Assembly (NCBI GenBank): GCA_030180135.1
Contig: CM058239.1
Location: 38,725,789-38,789,788 of the forward strand
DNA: 64,000 bases
Reading direction: 5' to 3'
Source: Orychophragmus violaceus
Lineage: Eukaryota > Streptophyta > Magnoliopsida > Brassicales > Brassicaceae
The notes under the pieces were generated by a model that did not search any database, had not been told where the DNA came from, and saw only the letters and a program-made list of their open reading frames with translations. A program made the translations under genes and the position numbers. Below, in pieces: positions 10,170 through 20,528 of the stretch. The number at the start of each line of letters is the position of its first letter. The stretch's first letter is position 1.

Positions 10170-10840
10170 AGATTGGAGTTTAGCCTCATCTAAGCTTTGC
10201 AAGTTATTGAAAGCTCTTCTTCCATTTAGTTTAGCTACTCCCTGAGAATCAATTAGAATACATCCAAATCCTCCCAGCCTTCTATGTTTGCACCAAGAAA
10301 ATGCTACGTTGCATTTCAACCAATTTTGGGGAGGATTAGTTGGTCTAGATGAAGATACCTTAGCTGGATGGATAGCAGTTGAGTGATCAGTCTTTTCCAA
10401 GTTCCTGGCCGTAAGCTATTCATGTGATTCATCGAGAATTGTGTTGACCACATCCATGGAAGAGCTGTTTCTACCTTCAAACATAAATTTGTTCCTATTT
10501 TTCCAAGTGTTCCACATGATCCAAGGGAAGAGGTCCTTTGTATCTGAGCATATCTCTGGATTTTCTTCGACATCAGGAAGTATTGGATGATCTCATATAT
10601 TGTTGAGTCGTTGTAACCACCTTCAGGAGAAGGGTATCCGCTTAGAGCCCAAATATGTCGGGCTAGAGGGCAGCTGAAAAGGACGTGATGGACAGATTCC
10701 CCTTCATGTCCACATATTTGGCACCTGGAATCCATTGTAATGCCTCTGTGAGTCAGTAAATCAGCAACAGGCAGGGCACTGCTTAGGATTCTCCACATGA
10801 AGATTATTATTTTTGGTGGGCAGAGTAAGGACCAAACCAC
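10170..10840 (-). pseudogene. LINE RNase H N-terminal half and zf-RVT domain
   Basis: On the minus strand 10840-10500 encodes the plant zf-RVT region: WSLLCPPKIIIFMWRILSSA, RCQICGHEGESVHHVLFSC (Cys/His metal site) and ARHIWALSGYP. A shifted frame (10400-10170) gives the start of RNase H: PPQNWLKCNVAFSW, GFGCILIDSQG and LQSLDEAKLQSLFE. At least one frameshift separates the two. Non-functional LINE remnant. Confidence 0.8.
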
Positions 10841-11551
10841 ATTTTCAGGTCATTTAGCGATGGCATAGTTGTTGATTGCTGAATGAAGCTGGCTTTGTTA
10901 ACTTGAAAGGCTAACCAATAGCCTGATCTCACTGTATATTCTCCACTGCCAAGTCCAAAAATATGCAATACTTGTAACCGGTTTCCTGGCCAAAATGATT
11001 CTCACATCATTTGGAAAGAAAAGATCCTTTAATAATCCTCTCTTCCAGTATTTTCTTTCGAAATCAATCAGCTCACTAACTTTTAATTCTATGTTGATCA
11101 AAGAATTTTTGATTAATGGCTTTCTCATTGTACCATCTGCAATCCATGAGTCAGTCCAGACCAGGATGGAGTCTCCATTTCCAACTAACTTACTTAAGCC
11201 TTTTGTTAAGAGTTCTCTGCCAAAAGTGATACTCCTCCAAGCAAAAGAGGGTCGATTACCAACCGGAGCATGGAGAAAATCATCAGTAGCAAAATAACGG
11301 CTCTTGTATACTCTTGCAAAGAGGCTGTCTGGATTTTGAAGGAGCCTCCAAGCCTGTTTAGCCAGAAGAGCTTCGTTGAAACTCTGAATGTTTTTGAATC
11401 CAATTCCCCCGTCCTTCTTAGAGAGACACATCCTTTCCCAACTTACCCAGTGGATTTTCCTTTTGTGTTCAAATGAGTTCCAAAAGAAATCAGCCATCGC
11501 ACTTGTAAGTTTTGCGCAGGTAGCAAGAGGAAGTCTGAAGCAGGACATTGC
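10841..11551 (-). pseudogene. LINE segment between RT and zf-RVT
   Basis: The minus strand 11548-10898 encodes about 216 residues typical of the region after plant LINE RT: MSCFRLPLATCAKLTSAMAD, WVSWERMCLSKKDGGIGFKN, ALLAKQAWRLLQNPDSLFAR and GNGDSILVWTDSWIADG. It continues the RT block at 12268-12776, interrupted by the solo LTR. A frame break precedes the zf-RVT block. Confidence 0.82.
11547..11551. repeat. 5-bp target site duplication ATTGC, left copy
   Basis: Matches 12268-12272 across the solo LTR. Confidence 0.88.
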
Positions 11552-12267
11552 TGAAGGAATTTCTAGCAGTTCTAATCACATTAGGCAACCCTAGGTATAA
11601 ATTCCATAGCCTAGGATCTCAGGGTTCATGTTTATAATTGAATCTACAGAGAATCTCGAATATACCTGGATGATTATGCAGCAGAAAGTGAACAGGGATT
11701 CGAGATTGAATAGCGCCTCAAGTGCTGCACCTCTACTGGTATCCACACGCACACAAAGTGGAATGGACGGGATGCTAGTGCCGTAGAGATCAGATCTCTT
11801 AGAGGTTTCTCAGTTTCTCAAAGGTGGCTGTAAATTTGGTCTAGGCTCTGTAAAAGTCGAGCATATATCATATATACATGGACTTTCACCACGACATAAT
11901 TAACCAAGGATCAAACCGTAGTTAATTAAGTCATAAACCAAAATCGTTATTTTGGTCCGCGATCTGTGTCGATCTATACACATGTTGTGTCGATCGACAC
12001 TACCTCAGAAACTCGTTATTAAATATATATATCAAATATATATTCACTAGATCATTACACTAATGATCAACCCCATATAAGACATCCAGTTTGCTTAGGT
12101 GTGTGACCCTGTAGGATCATATAATACTAGCAATGAGTTCTAAACTCATTGATCATAAGTGGCTTCTAGAAAAGCATTATGATTGCCCAGTATCATATGA
12201 ATGTCTCATCTCGACAATACAACTTTCACTTAGAGTAAGTACAATTGATTTCAGGACATTCCCAACA
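11552..12267 (-). mobile_element. solo LTR of a copia family related to elements 1 and 2
   Basis: 716 bp bounded by TGAAGGAATTTC and CATTCCCAACA (the reverse complement of TGTTGGGAATG...TTCCTTCA), with TSD ATTGC. No internal sequence is present, so it arose by LTR-LTR recombination. It is clearly more diverged from the LTRs of elements 1 and 2 than each pair is from its partner, and represents another subfamily. One double-palindrome pair lies at 11966-12000. Confidence 0.92.
11966..12000. repeat. double-palindrome module in solo LTR
   Basis: Half-sites 11966-11979 (variant GTGTCGATCTATAC) and 11987-12000 (GTGTCGATCGACAC), starts 21 bp apart. Confidence 0.85.
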
Positions 12268-12272
12268 ATTGC
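12268..12272. repeat. 5-bp target site duplication ATTGC, right copy
   Basis: Identical to 11547-11551. Confidence 0.88.
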
Positions 12273-12776
12273 ATACACTGGAAGCGTCATAGCAATAGCC
12301 TTAAGAAAAATTTCCTTACCACCCAAGGAAAGACACCTCGAGAACCATCTAGTTAGGAGAGACGTCAACTTGTCTTGGATGAAGTCTAACATCTCTATCT
12401 TGGATCCACTGAAACACTCTGGTAATCCAACATAGTTGCATGTTCCTTCTTCCACAACTATCCCAGAGATTTCCTTGATCCTCAGTCGAGTGTCTTCTTC
12501 CACATTTAGCCAGAAAGTAATGCCCGATTTTGAGAGGTTTATAGATTGGCCAGTAGCATCTTCATAGCGTTTTAGGATCTCCATAATGGACTTGCATTGA
12601 TCATCATTTGTTTTACAAACAAAAAAATTGTCGTCAACGAAAAGCATGTGATGAACCGATGTACCTTCAGTGGGGAATTGAATGCCATTTATAAAGCCTT
12701 CTAGCTCTGTTTGATTGAGTAAATGAATTAGGCCTTCAGTACACAGGACAAAAAGAAAGGGAGACAACGGATCCAA
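12273..12776 (-). pseudogene. LINE reverse transcriptase, palm/thumb remnant
   Basis: The minus strand from 12776 encodes DPLSPFLFVLCTEGLIHLLN, the catalytic-site segment HHMLFVDDNFFVC (FVDD; FADD is commoner in plant LINEs), ATGQSINLSKS, NYVGLPECF and LSLGGKEIFLKAIAMTLPVY. The last block runs directly into the sequence beyond the solo LTR at 11551. The RT start is missing, so the LINE was 5'-truncated at about 12776. Confidence 0.85.
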
Positions 12777-12911
12777 AATATATAAATCTAAAACAACTCA
12801 ATTTTTTGAACAAAATGTATAACGGTTAAATGCGAGCACACATGTCACTTTATCCTTTATGTGTTACTAGATAGGTATCCGCACTACGCCGCGGATTTCT
12901 CCATGTCTAGT
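12777..12911 (+). mobile_element. Helitron-type 3' terminus next to the LINE
   Basis: An ATCCGC...GCGGAT hairpin (12877-12896) is followed by CTAGT at 12907-12911, a good match to the plant Helitron 3' end. The short AT-rich stretch before it is probably the rest of a small or truncated copy; no 5' end was identified. Confidence 0.5.
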
Positions 12912-13611
12912 CATCCATTACTTGATCTCCAAGAAACATTGTCGCTTGCTTCTTAGGAACTGTTGGTACCTTCGAGGTTTTCTTGTTCTCCTCATGACGG
13001 CATGTACATTCCACAAATTCAGTGATACGTTTTTTAAAGTTTCTCACATGACGTTTCATTTTAGGGTATCGTTATTCGTCAGTTATAAACGTTTGAGAGT
13101 TGAGACATCTTAATTTATTTACATGTAAAGCTAGAACTTCTCGAACTACTTGCAAGGAACAAAGTTCCATGTCTCTTTGATATTAATTGATTTAGGGAAA
13201 TATAAGGAAGTCCTAAAACTAAAACTTAAAATACTATGTATTCTGTATAGGAAGTTCATGAGTTTGTCACGTATTCCTCGAACACTTTCTGATGTCTTTC
13301 TTTTTTGCATTTAGTCAAATCATTTTGAATTCACACGATGATTTTATATGCAGCACACAGAATCGTAACCTTGTCATTAAAGTACTTATTTGGCAATAAT
13401 TTGCTTGGTATACATGATTTATTGATGTAATGATAATAAATACCTATATTATTGAAATGTATTTTAGGCATAGCAAAGCAAAATAAAGAGTTGTGGAATT
13501 GGTCTTATTTTATTTTTTTTAAAACAATAGTAGCTTCAATAATGGAAATCTAGTGCTCCTTGACACGCTACAGTTAAATTTGAACAATGTGTATTCAGAC
13601 AAACAAAGGAT
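12912..13611. other. AT-rich spacer, no gene seen
   Basis: No coding frame, tRNA or repeat is recognised in these 700 bp. Confidence 0.5.
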
Positions 13612-13616
13612 AGTTG
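13612..13616. repeat. 5-bp target site duplication AGTTG, left copy
   Basis: Matches 20524-20528. Confidence 0.9.
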
Positions 13617-14296
13617 TGAAGGAATTTCTAGCAGTTCCTAATCCAATTAGACAACCCTGGTCTGAATTCCAAGCCTAGGATCTAGGGTTCAGGTAATTGA
13701 ATCTAGGGATCTCAGAATTACCTGGTTATTAGCAGCGGAAGATTTGGCAGATAATCGAGATCTAGAGCGCCTCAAATGCTGCGCCTCTACTGGTATCCAC
13801 ACGCACACAAACTGAACAGCAGGGATGCTAGTGCCTATAGAGATCCAATCTCTTCAGAGGTTTCTATTCAAGTTCTGGTGGCTATGAATTAGGTTAGAAA
13901 TTAGTTTAGGTCGACCATATATCTTATATATGTCGACTTAAACCATAACGGAATTAACCAACGATTAAACCGAATTAATCTGGTAATTCGCGAGTTGCAT
14001 CGATCGATGCACTATCTGCATCGATCGACACTGCCCCAGAATATTGATATCGAATGCATATCAAATATGCATTCACTGGATCATTACATTAATGATCAAC
14101 CTCGTCTTTAACGCCCAGTTTGCTTAGGTGTGTGACCCTGTAGGATCATATAACACTAGCAATGAGTTCTAAACTCATTGATCATAAGTGTCTTCTAGCA
14201 AAGCATTATGACTACCTAGTGTCATATGATTGTCTCATCTCGACAATACGACTTTCACTTGGAGTAAGTACAATAGATTTCAGGACATTCCCAACA
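13617..14296 (-). repeat. 3' LTR of copia element 2
   Basis: 680 bp, TGAAGGAATTTC to CATTCCCAACA on the plus strand. Four substitutions from 19844-20523. Contains a double-palindrome pair at 13997-14031. Confidence 0.93.
13997..14031. repeat. double-palindrome module in 3' LTR of element 2
   Basis: Half-sites 13997-14010 (GCATCGATCGATGC, perfect palindrome) and 14018-14031 (GCATCGATCGACAC), starts 21 bp apart; repeated in the other LTR. Confidence 0.88.
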
Positions 14297-14297
14297 A

Positions 14298-14307
14298 TCT
14301 CCCACTT
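14298..14307 (-). promoter_or_regulatory. polypurine tract of copia element 2
   Basis: TCTCCCACTT on the plus strand (AAGTGGGAGA on the minus), adjacent to the 3' LTR as in element 1. Confidence 0.85.
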
Positions 14308-15110
14308 GTACTGGAATCATCTATTCCTTCAATCCCTTCGTCACTATATCTCGATCTGGCATAAGGCAAGATCTGTGTCACCCTTATTTAGCCAAGATCA
14401 TGTTCATCGAACTCTGATTTATACTGACAAGACAAACGACTGACAATCACCTCGTTTGAGTGTGGCCACACATTTCTCAGTATCAAATCTTCGATGGGCC
14501 CTGAGATATTTATCTCCTGTTATATAGGAGGGACAAATCCCATCTTGTTCCATCCCTGTCTCTTCACACGCTTCATGATACGCCCAATCAATGCCTTTAT
14601 AGTCACCAGTTACGGCTGACGTTTGACAAGGTTAAAGCGGACCAATTCACATGTAAGAAAACATGATGAACTCAGGTCTAAGGACTATACTCTATAGTCG
14701 TAATGAAAACTCTCATGACACTTATATAACTATCCCGTAGAGTTCTCATCAGTGGGTCATGTCCGATCCTGTGTTCTCCAACACATTTCTATGTGATTGA
14801 CTTTAATACTCTTATTAATGACTTCATGAAACTTAGTCATCAGTCACCTCACATACTAGTCTCACGCGGTTGTTAATGTCCCACTTTAACAACCTCGACC
14901 AGGGACCAACATAATTTATGTCATTTATTATCTATAGGGTTTCATGATCAAGTCACATACTTGATGACCTATAAAATGTCATAAATTACTTTGGGACTAT
15001 TATTTAATAACCATTATTAAATAATACAGATGTCAGATTTCAATAACATAATCAAATTATGTTTATACGAACATCATATCATAACTAAAATTAATAACAA
15101 TGACTCCCAC
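14308..15110 (-). other. 3' untranslated region of copia element 2
   Basis: Non-coding and homologous in reverse complement to 8659-9471 of element 1. Confidence 0.7.
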
Positions 15111-16135
15111 TAAAATTAAGATCACATCTTAAGACATCTAATGCCTTTAGCAGTAGCCTGACCCTCATTCGCCCTTGCTCAGAGTGTGTCGAAAGACACT
15201 GCGTCTTGCTAAGAGTAATACCAAGAGTCATTTGCACAAAGCCCTTCTTGGAATCCTGCATATTGGACATGTGCAAGTCCTTATCACTATAAGTATCTTG
15301 ACACAATCCAATTAGCTTGTCCAATCTATCTCTATAGATTCTTATTCCAAGAATGTATACTGTTTCTCCCATAATTTTATCGAAAAACAACTTTCGAATC
15401 AAGTCTTAACAGACTGAAACAATGGAACTTCATTTCCGAGAAGTAGTATGTTATCAACATACAATGCTAGAAATGCAACTGCGCTCCCACTAGTCTCTTG
15501 TAAACATACGGTTCCTCTTCGTTCCTGACGAAGTCAAACCTTTTGACTGCTTCATCAAAAACGAAGATTCCAACTCCGAGATGCTTGCTTCAATCCATAA
15601 ATGGTTTGATGAAGCTTGCATATCTTCCTAGCTTCATTAGGATCAATGAAAAACTTCAGGTTGTGTCATGTACACATCCTTTTTCCAGAATTTCATTAAG
15701 GAAAACTGTTTTCACATCCATCTGCCAGTCATCATAATGAGTGGCGGTTGCTGGGAGAATCCGAATGGACATAAGCACGGTGTCTGGGATTAGGTTTCTT
15801 CATAGTCAATACCATGAATTTACTTGAAACCTTTTGCCACCAACCTTGCTTTGTACATCTGAATATAACCATCCATGTCAACTTTTCTTCTTGAAAATCC
15901 ATTTACTCACAATGGTTTCTACACCATCGGGTAAATCAGCCCAAGTCATACTTGGTTCTGTGACATGGGTCCCATTTCGGATTCAGCGGCTTTCAGCCAT
16001 TTCCGGAGTCAAGGCCCATCATTGCTTCTTCAAAATTCGCAGGCCCGTCACTTTCAATGATCAGTAGATCACGACAATTGGTTACGAGAAATCCATATTT
16101 CTCGGGTTCGTAACGGATCCTTTCGGATCTGCGAG

Positions 16136-16362
16136 CTTCAGTTTTCTGTAAAAGTCGCGCACACATATCTTATATGTATACTTTTACCACGACCTAATTA
16201 ACCAAGATTTAAACCGTAGTTAATTAAGTCATAAACCAAAATTAATATTTGGTTCGCGATCTGTGTCGATCGATGCAACTTTTGTGTCGATCGACACTTC
16301 TTCAGAAACTCGCCATTTAAATGTATGTCGAATATACATTCACCAGATCCTTTATAAACTCT
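16136..16362 (-). repeat. LTR fragment embedded in pol of element 2
   Basis: This stretch resembles the middle of the solo LTR (about 11842-12056): the shared sequence runs through the TTAACCAAG and AAGTCATAAACC segments to a double-palindrome pair (16263-16276/16284-16297, starts 21 bp apart). It separates two parts of pol that are adjacent in element 1. Strand transfer during reverse transcription or conversion from a relative is likely. Confidence 0.7.
16263..16297. repeat. double-palindrome module inside pol remnant (1)
   Basis: Half-sites 16263-16276 (GTGTCGATCGATGC) and 16284-16297 (GTGTCGATCGACAC), starts 21 bp apart, within the embedded LTR fragment. Confidence 0.85.
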
Positions 16363-17174
16363 AGGCACCACAGGTGCAGGTTCTACAACTCTTTGTAGAT
16401 CCAACTGCTGCTCTCCCTCATCAGGTTGAGCAGTCTCCTGCGATTTTCGAATTTCTTCGAGTTGTACTTTTACTCCCACTGTTCTTCTTGGAAAGAAAGT
16501 CTTTCTCAAGAAAACATAGTTCCGAGCAACAAACAATTTGTTCTCGAACTGGTTGTAAAAGTAGCATGCCTTGGTTTTGTTAGGACAACCAATGAAGTAG
16601 CACTTATCAGATTTGGGTGTGAGCTTATCAGAGATTAAACGTTTTATATAAGTCTCGCAACTCCAAATCTCCATGATGGATAAATCAGAAACATTTACAT
16701 TCCACATCTCATGTGGTATCTCTGTAACTGATTTTGATGGAACTCTTTTTAAAGTAAACTCAGACATTTCTAGAGCGTATTCTTAGAAGGATAATGGAAG
16801 ATCTAAGTGACTCATCATTGATCGAACCATATCTAATAAAGTCCGATACAGGAGGAGTGAATTGTGAAAAACTTTCACAATCTCTCAGATGATCACTAAA
16901 TTCTTGACCTAAGTATTCACCTCCATGATCTCATCGTAGAGGTTTAATACCTTTGCCAAATTGATTTTGTACTTCATTTTGGAACTCTTTGAACTTTTCA
17001 AAGATTCGGACTTATGCCTTATAAATAAGGCATAACCGTACCTTCTGAAAATATCAGTAAAGGTAATGAAGTACTGAAATTTTCCTCTAGAACTAGTGCT
17101 CATCGGTCCATATACATCCGTATGTATAAAGCCCAATAAGCTTCTGGCCCTTTCATTTTGATCGTTCGAAACCT

Positions 17175-17209
17175 GTATCGACCGACGCACCGTTTGTGTC
17201 GATCTACAC
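17175..17209. repeat. double-palindrome module inside pol remnant (2)
   Basis: Half-sites 17175-17188 (variant GTATCGACCGACGC) and 17196-17209 (variant GTGTCGATCTACAC), starts 21 bp apart. They sit in an insertion of about 50 bp (17165-17215) absent from the matching integrase position of element 1 (near 6155-6165). The extra sequence is little more than the module itself. Confidence 0.8.
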
Positions 17210-17801
17210 TACCTCTGTTGAAAGGAGCCTTTGTCGTTTTACTTAATAAACAAGATCCACTTTACTCATTATGATTCTCAATCAGATGAGCCCAAAAGCC
17301 CATCACTATGGAGCTTCTGAATCTATTTCTCATTTATGTAGCCCAAAACGACAATGCCAGAGAGAAGTTTGACTCGTATCATTTGACTTGAATCTCTTGG
17401 TATTAATGTTATAGTTAGGCACATTCTGGTTTAGAACATAAAGTCCATTCTCTAATGGATTGCTACTGTAAAATATATCACTGTAATCAAATGAATAACA
17501 CTTATTCTTAACTTGAAAACTGATATCCTTCCATATCCAAACAAGGAATAGAAATAATCTTTCTGCTCATAGCAGGTACATAGTAGCAGTTTTAAGTTCA
17601 AAACATGCCATAAAAGGAAAAACAAATGAAATACTCCTACGGTTAATGCAGCAACTCTTGCTCCATTCCCACTCATAGGTCCACTTGTCCTTTCTCCATA
17701 GTCCTATTTTTGCTCAGGCCCTACACATTTTCACAAAATATGAGTACCACAGCTGGTATCAAATACCCAATAAGTAGGATTATAAGAAGTAACATTTACT
17801 T

Positions 17802-18680
17802 CTATAACATAATACCTGAAGAAGAAGTCTCGTACGTCTTCTTCAGCTTCTCATAATCTTCCAAGAATTTATTGCAGTTTCTTTTCAAATGCCCATAACC
17901 ATTACAATAACGGCACTTAACATCTTCAGAAGGACTGGTTTTAACCTTAGGAACATGGGCAGACTCGCTTGGATTCACAATCGAGCTCGTCTTGCCATCA
18001 CCTTTGTTCTTACCAAGTTTCTTAAACTTTTTACCCTTTTGTACCATAAGGACATTTGGGGTGTCCTTCTTGATGTTAGGTTCAGCAGTCTTAAGCATCC
18101 CATGAAATTCAGTCAACGTCTTCGTCAAGTTGTTCACGTTGTAGTTCATAACAAATTGATCATAGCTTGACGGCAGTGACTGTAGAATGATGTCAGTAGC
18201 CAACTCTTGTCTAATGGGACAATCCAGTTTCCCCAGGTTATCAATATAACCCATCATCTTAATGACATGAGGAGTAACTGGTTCGCCCTTTGGTAGCTTG
18301 CACTCAATCAGAGATCTAACCATCTGGTATCTCTGAGTTCGTGTCTGCTCCTGAAACATACTTTCCAGGCCAGTGATTATCTGTACTGGCGACTCCACGT
18401 ACTCATATTGCTTCTGCAATTCCGAGTTCATGGTAGCCAACATGAGACAACTCACATCCACCGCATCATTAGAATGCTTATCCCAAGCATCCTTATCTGA
18501 CTGCCAGGCATTGGCTTGGTACTTCTTGGGGAGAACTTTCTCAAGGACATAGTCATTTTTCTCCTGTTTGAGAACAATTCTCAAGTTCCGATATCATTCA
18601 AGAAAGTTGGATCCATTTAACTTGTCCTTCTCAAGGACGGATCGCAGGGAGAAATTGTTACGATGGTTTGTGCTAGACAT
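17802..18680 (-). pseudogene. copia gag of element 2, nearly intact
   Basis: The gag start ATG lies at 18678-18680, matching element 1. One TGA (about 18593-18595, in place of a Trp codon) breaks the N-terminus; from 18584 the frame stays open for 260 residues to 17802. It keeps the UBN2-type core (MLATMNSELQKQYEYVESP, IIDxLPSSYDQFVMNY-like segment) and a complete CCHC knuckle, CRYCNGYGHLKRNC. The Lys run that follows the knuckle in element 1 is absent. Relative to the shattered pol, gag is conspicuously preserved, as in gag-only non-autonomous elements. Whether it is translated cannot be told. Confidence 0.85.
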
Positions 18681-19830
18681 AGCTGAAAAACAAGGGAGGT
18701 TTTAGTTATGATGTTCAAGAAATGAGAAGTCTTAACAATTAAGAAAACTAGCATTATATTCAAACAATGTTTCCTCAGATGAATATAATGATCCAAGACC
18801 CATACTTCACTAAACTTGAGTGAGCCACTGGCTATCACCCAAATGCTATCTAGGTAAGCAACAACTTTGCTAGTTATATCCAATATAACTCTTGGTTGTG
18901 GATTGACATCTTATGTCCAATCCACCTGATGTCTCTGAGCCCAAAACGATTTTGATGGCCCAGTCAAGTAAACCAATCTCTTCAGTCATATAATTGTTGA
19001 TGTCTTGCACTGCAAGTCCATCAACACGATTACCTTCTGTCTTACTCATGAAATTTTGGACATCTTGCACTACAAGTCTATCGCACGATTAGATGGGTCT
19101 TGACAGTTGACAAGATTGGAAAGACATCAAGTATCACTTGATATTCGGTTGAGGAACGGAACCTTTTAAAACGTTCAGTTTTATTATGTTTTAATTCTTC
19201 TAATTAAATGATTTTTCTTGGTTTGGTTATGTGGCTTCAGGTTCCATAACCTGAACCATCGAATCTGGTGTCGACCGACACTACTTTAGTGTCGATCGAT
19301 GCAGATTAACCAAAACCAATCTGCGATAACCGATCAATCCAATTGATCCGGTTTTGAGTACCGGTCAGTGTCGATCGATGCTACATTAGCATCGGTCGGT
19401 ACCAACCCAATCGCAATAAACCATTCTTAGCGTTTAACCATCATTAACCAAGCTCGATAACCGGTCCAATCCAATTGAACCGATTCATCAATCTCGCGAG
19501 GTTTGTGTCGACCGACACAACATTTGTGTCGATCGACACTAGGCGAAAAACTAAATTTTATTCGGGTTTTCGCCCTGTGTCGATCGATGCCGGATTGGCA
19601 ACGATCGACACCATGCGAAAAACCCTAAATTTTATTCGGGCTTTCGCCCTGTGTCGATCGATGCCGGATTGGCATCGATCGACACCATGCGAATAAGCCC
19701 TAAAACGTTTTCGAACAGAACCCTAAACTGGTTTTCATGAAAACGAATTTTAGCAAGTTTGTATCAACCATACACAGATTCAGATTCAACTAATCTAATC
19801 AACATGCTACAGATTCAATGGAACCCTAAA
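18681..19830 (-). other. untranslated leader of copia element 2
   Basis: Homologous to 3522-4687 of element 1, non-coding, and also carries five double-palindrome modules. Confidence 0.75.
19268..19685. repeat. array of five double-palindrome modules
   Basis: Pairs at 19268-19281/19289-19302, 19368-19381/19389-19402, 19505-19518/19526-19539, 19577-19590/19598-19611 and 19651-19664/19672-19685, all with starts 21 bp apart. The array mirrors that of element 1, with different substitutions in the half-sites (for example ACCGA, ATCGGTCGG, CAACGATCG). Confidence 0.92.
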
Positions 19831-19842
19831 GCTCTGATACCA
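19831..19842 (-). promoter_or_regulatory. primer binding site, initiator tRNA-Met
   Basis: GCTCTGATACCA on the plus strand (TGGTATCAGAGC on the minus), one base from the 5' LTR, as in element 1. Confidence 0.92.
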
Positions 19843-19843
19843 C

Positions 19844-20523
19844 TGAAGGAATTTCTAGCAGTTCCTAATCCAATTAGGCAACCCTGGTCTGAATTCCAAG
19901 CCTAGGATCTAGGGTTCAGGTAATTGAATCTAGGGATCTCAGAATTACCTGGTTATTAGCAGCGGAACATTTGGCAGATAATCGAGATCTAGAGCGCCTC
20001 AAATGCTGCGCCTCTACTGGTATCCACACGCACACAAACTGAACAGCAGGGATGCTAGTGCCTATAGAGATCCAATCTCTTCAGAGGTTTCTATTCAAGT
20101 TCTGGTGGCTGTGAATTAGGTTAGAAATTAGTTTAGGTCGACCATATATCTTATATATGTCGACTTAAACCATAACGGAATTAACCAACGATTAAACCGA
20201 ATTAATCTGGTAATTCGCGAGTTGCATCGATCGATGCACTATCTGCATCGATCGACACTGCCCCAGAATATTGATATCGAATGCATATCAAATATGCATT
20301 CACTGGATCATTACATTAATGATCAACCTCGTCTTTAACGCCCAGTTTGCTTAGGTGTGTGACCCTGTAGGATCATATAACACTAGCAATGAGTTCTAAA
20401 CTCATTGATCATAAGTGGCTTCTAGCAAAGCATTATGACTACCTAGTGTCATATGATTGTCTCATCTCGACAATACGACTTTCACTTGGAGTAAGTACAA
20501 TAGATTTCAGGACATTCCCAACA
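19844..20523 (-). repeat. 5' LTR of copia element 2
   Basis: 680 bp, same ends as the partner LTR, four substitutions. Double-palindrome pair at 20224-20258. Confidence 0.93.
20224..20258. repeat. double-palindrome module in 5' LTR of element 2
   Basis: Half-sites 20224-20237 and 20245-20258, identical to those at 13997-14031. Confidence 0.88.
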
Positions 20524-20528
20524 AGTTG
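20524..20528. repeat. 5-bp target site duplication AGTTG, right copy
   Basis: Identical to 13612-13616. Confidence 0.9.

Larger units (their letters stand above)
2390..12776 (-). mobile_element. LINE (non-LTR) pseudogene split by two insertions
   Basis: Three LINE blocks on the minus strand become collinear once the copia element (2827-10164) and the solo LTR (11552-12267) are set aside. From 5' to 3' they are the RT palm and thumb (12776-12268), the connection to the zinc-finger RVT domain (11551-10316) and RNase H (10400-2536). The frames continue across both insertion points, so both insertions are clean, with 5-bp duplications. The copy is 5'-truncated inside the RT domain (ORF1, endonuclease and RT fingers missing), typical of plant L1 copies, and carries several stops and frameshifts. 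The 3' limit near 2390 is approximate; no clear poly(A) was found. Confidence 0.8.
15111..17800 (-). pseudogene. copia pol remnant: protease, integrase, RT; RNase H deleted
   Basis: Read on the minus strand, short broken frames align with element 1. Protease/pre-integrase debris lies at about 17800-17220, integrase at 17190-16909 (SLLGFIHTDVYGPMSTSSRG) and its C-terminal part at 16767-16400 (TLKRVPSKSVTEIPHEMWN, CYFIGCPNKTKACYFYN). RT pieces follow at 16080-15450, and 15402-15091 gives GETVYILGIRIYRDRLDKLI. Soon after, near 15180, the sequence jumps directly to the last codons of pol, so the RNase H and connection region (roughly 0.65 kb in element 1) is missing. LTR-like fragments interrupt pol at about 16136-16362 and 17165-17215. 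Not translatable. Confidence 0.85.
13617..20523 (-). mobile_element. complete but decayed Ty1/copia element (element 2)
   Basis: The 6907-bp minus-strand element has 680-bp LTRs (13617-14296 and 19844-20523) with only four differences, TSD AGTTG, a polypurine tract at 14298-14307 and an initiator tRNA-Met PBS at 19831-19842. It is homologous to element 1 throughout, yet pol is full of frameshifts, RNase H is deleted, and two LTR-like fragments sit in the integrase/RT region. Gag is the least damaged part. Near-identical LTRs around a decayed interior imply the damage predates the last transposition, so the copy was probably mobilised in trans. Confidence 0.93.

Noticed and set aside
12133..12435. 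100-codon plus-strand frame beginning MSSKLIDHKWLL
   Set aside because: It starts in a copia LTR and ends in antisense LINE RT. The same LTR-derived start recurs at 14162, showing it is LTR sequence rather than a gene.
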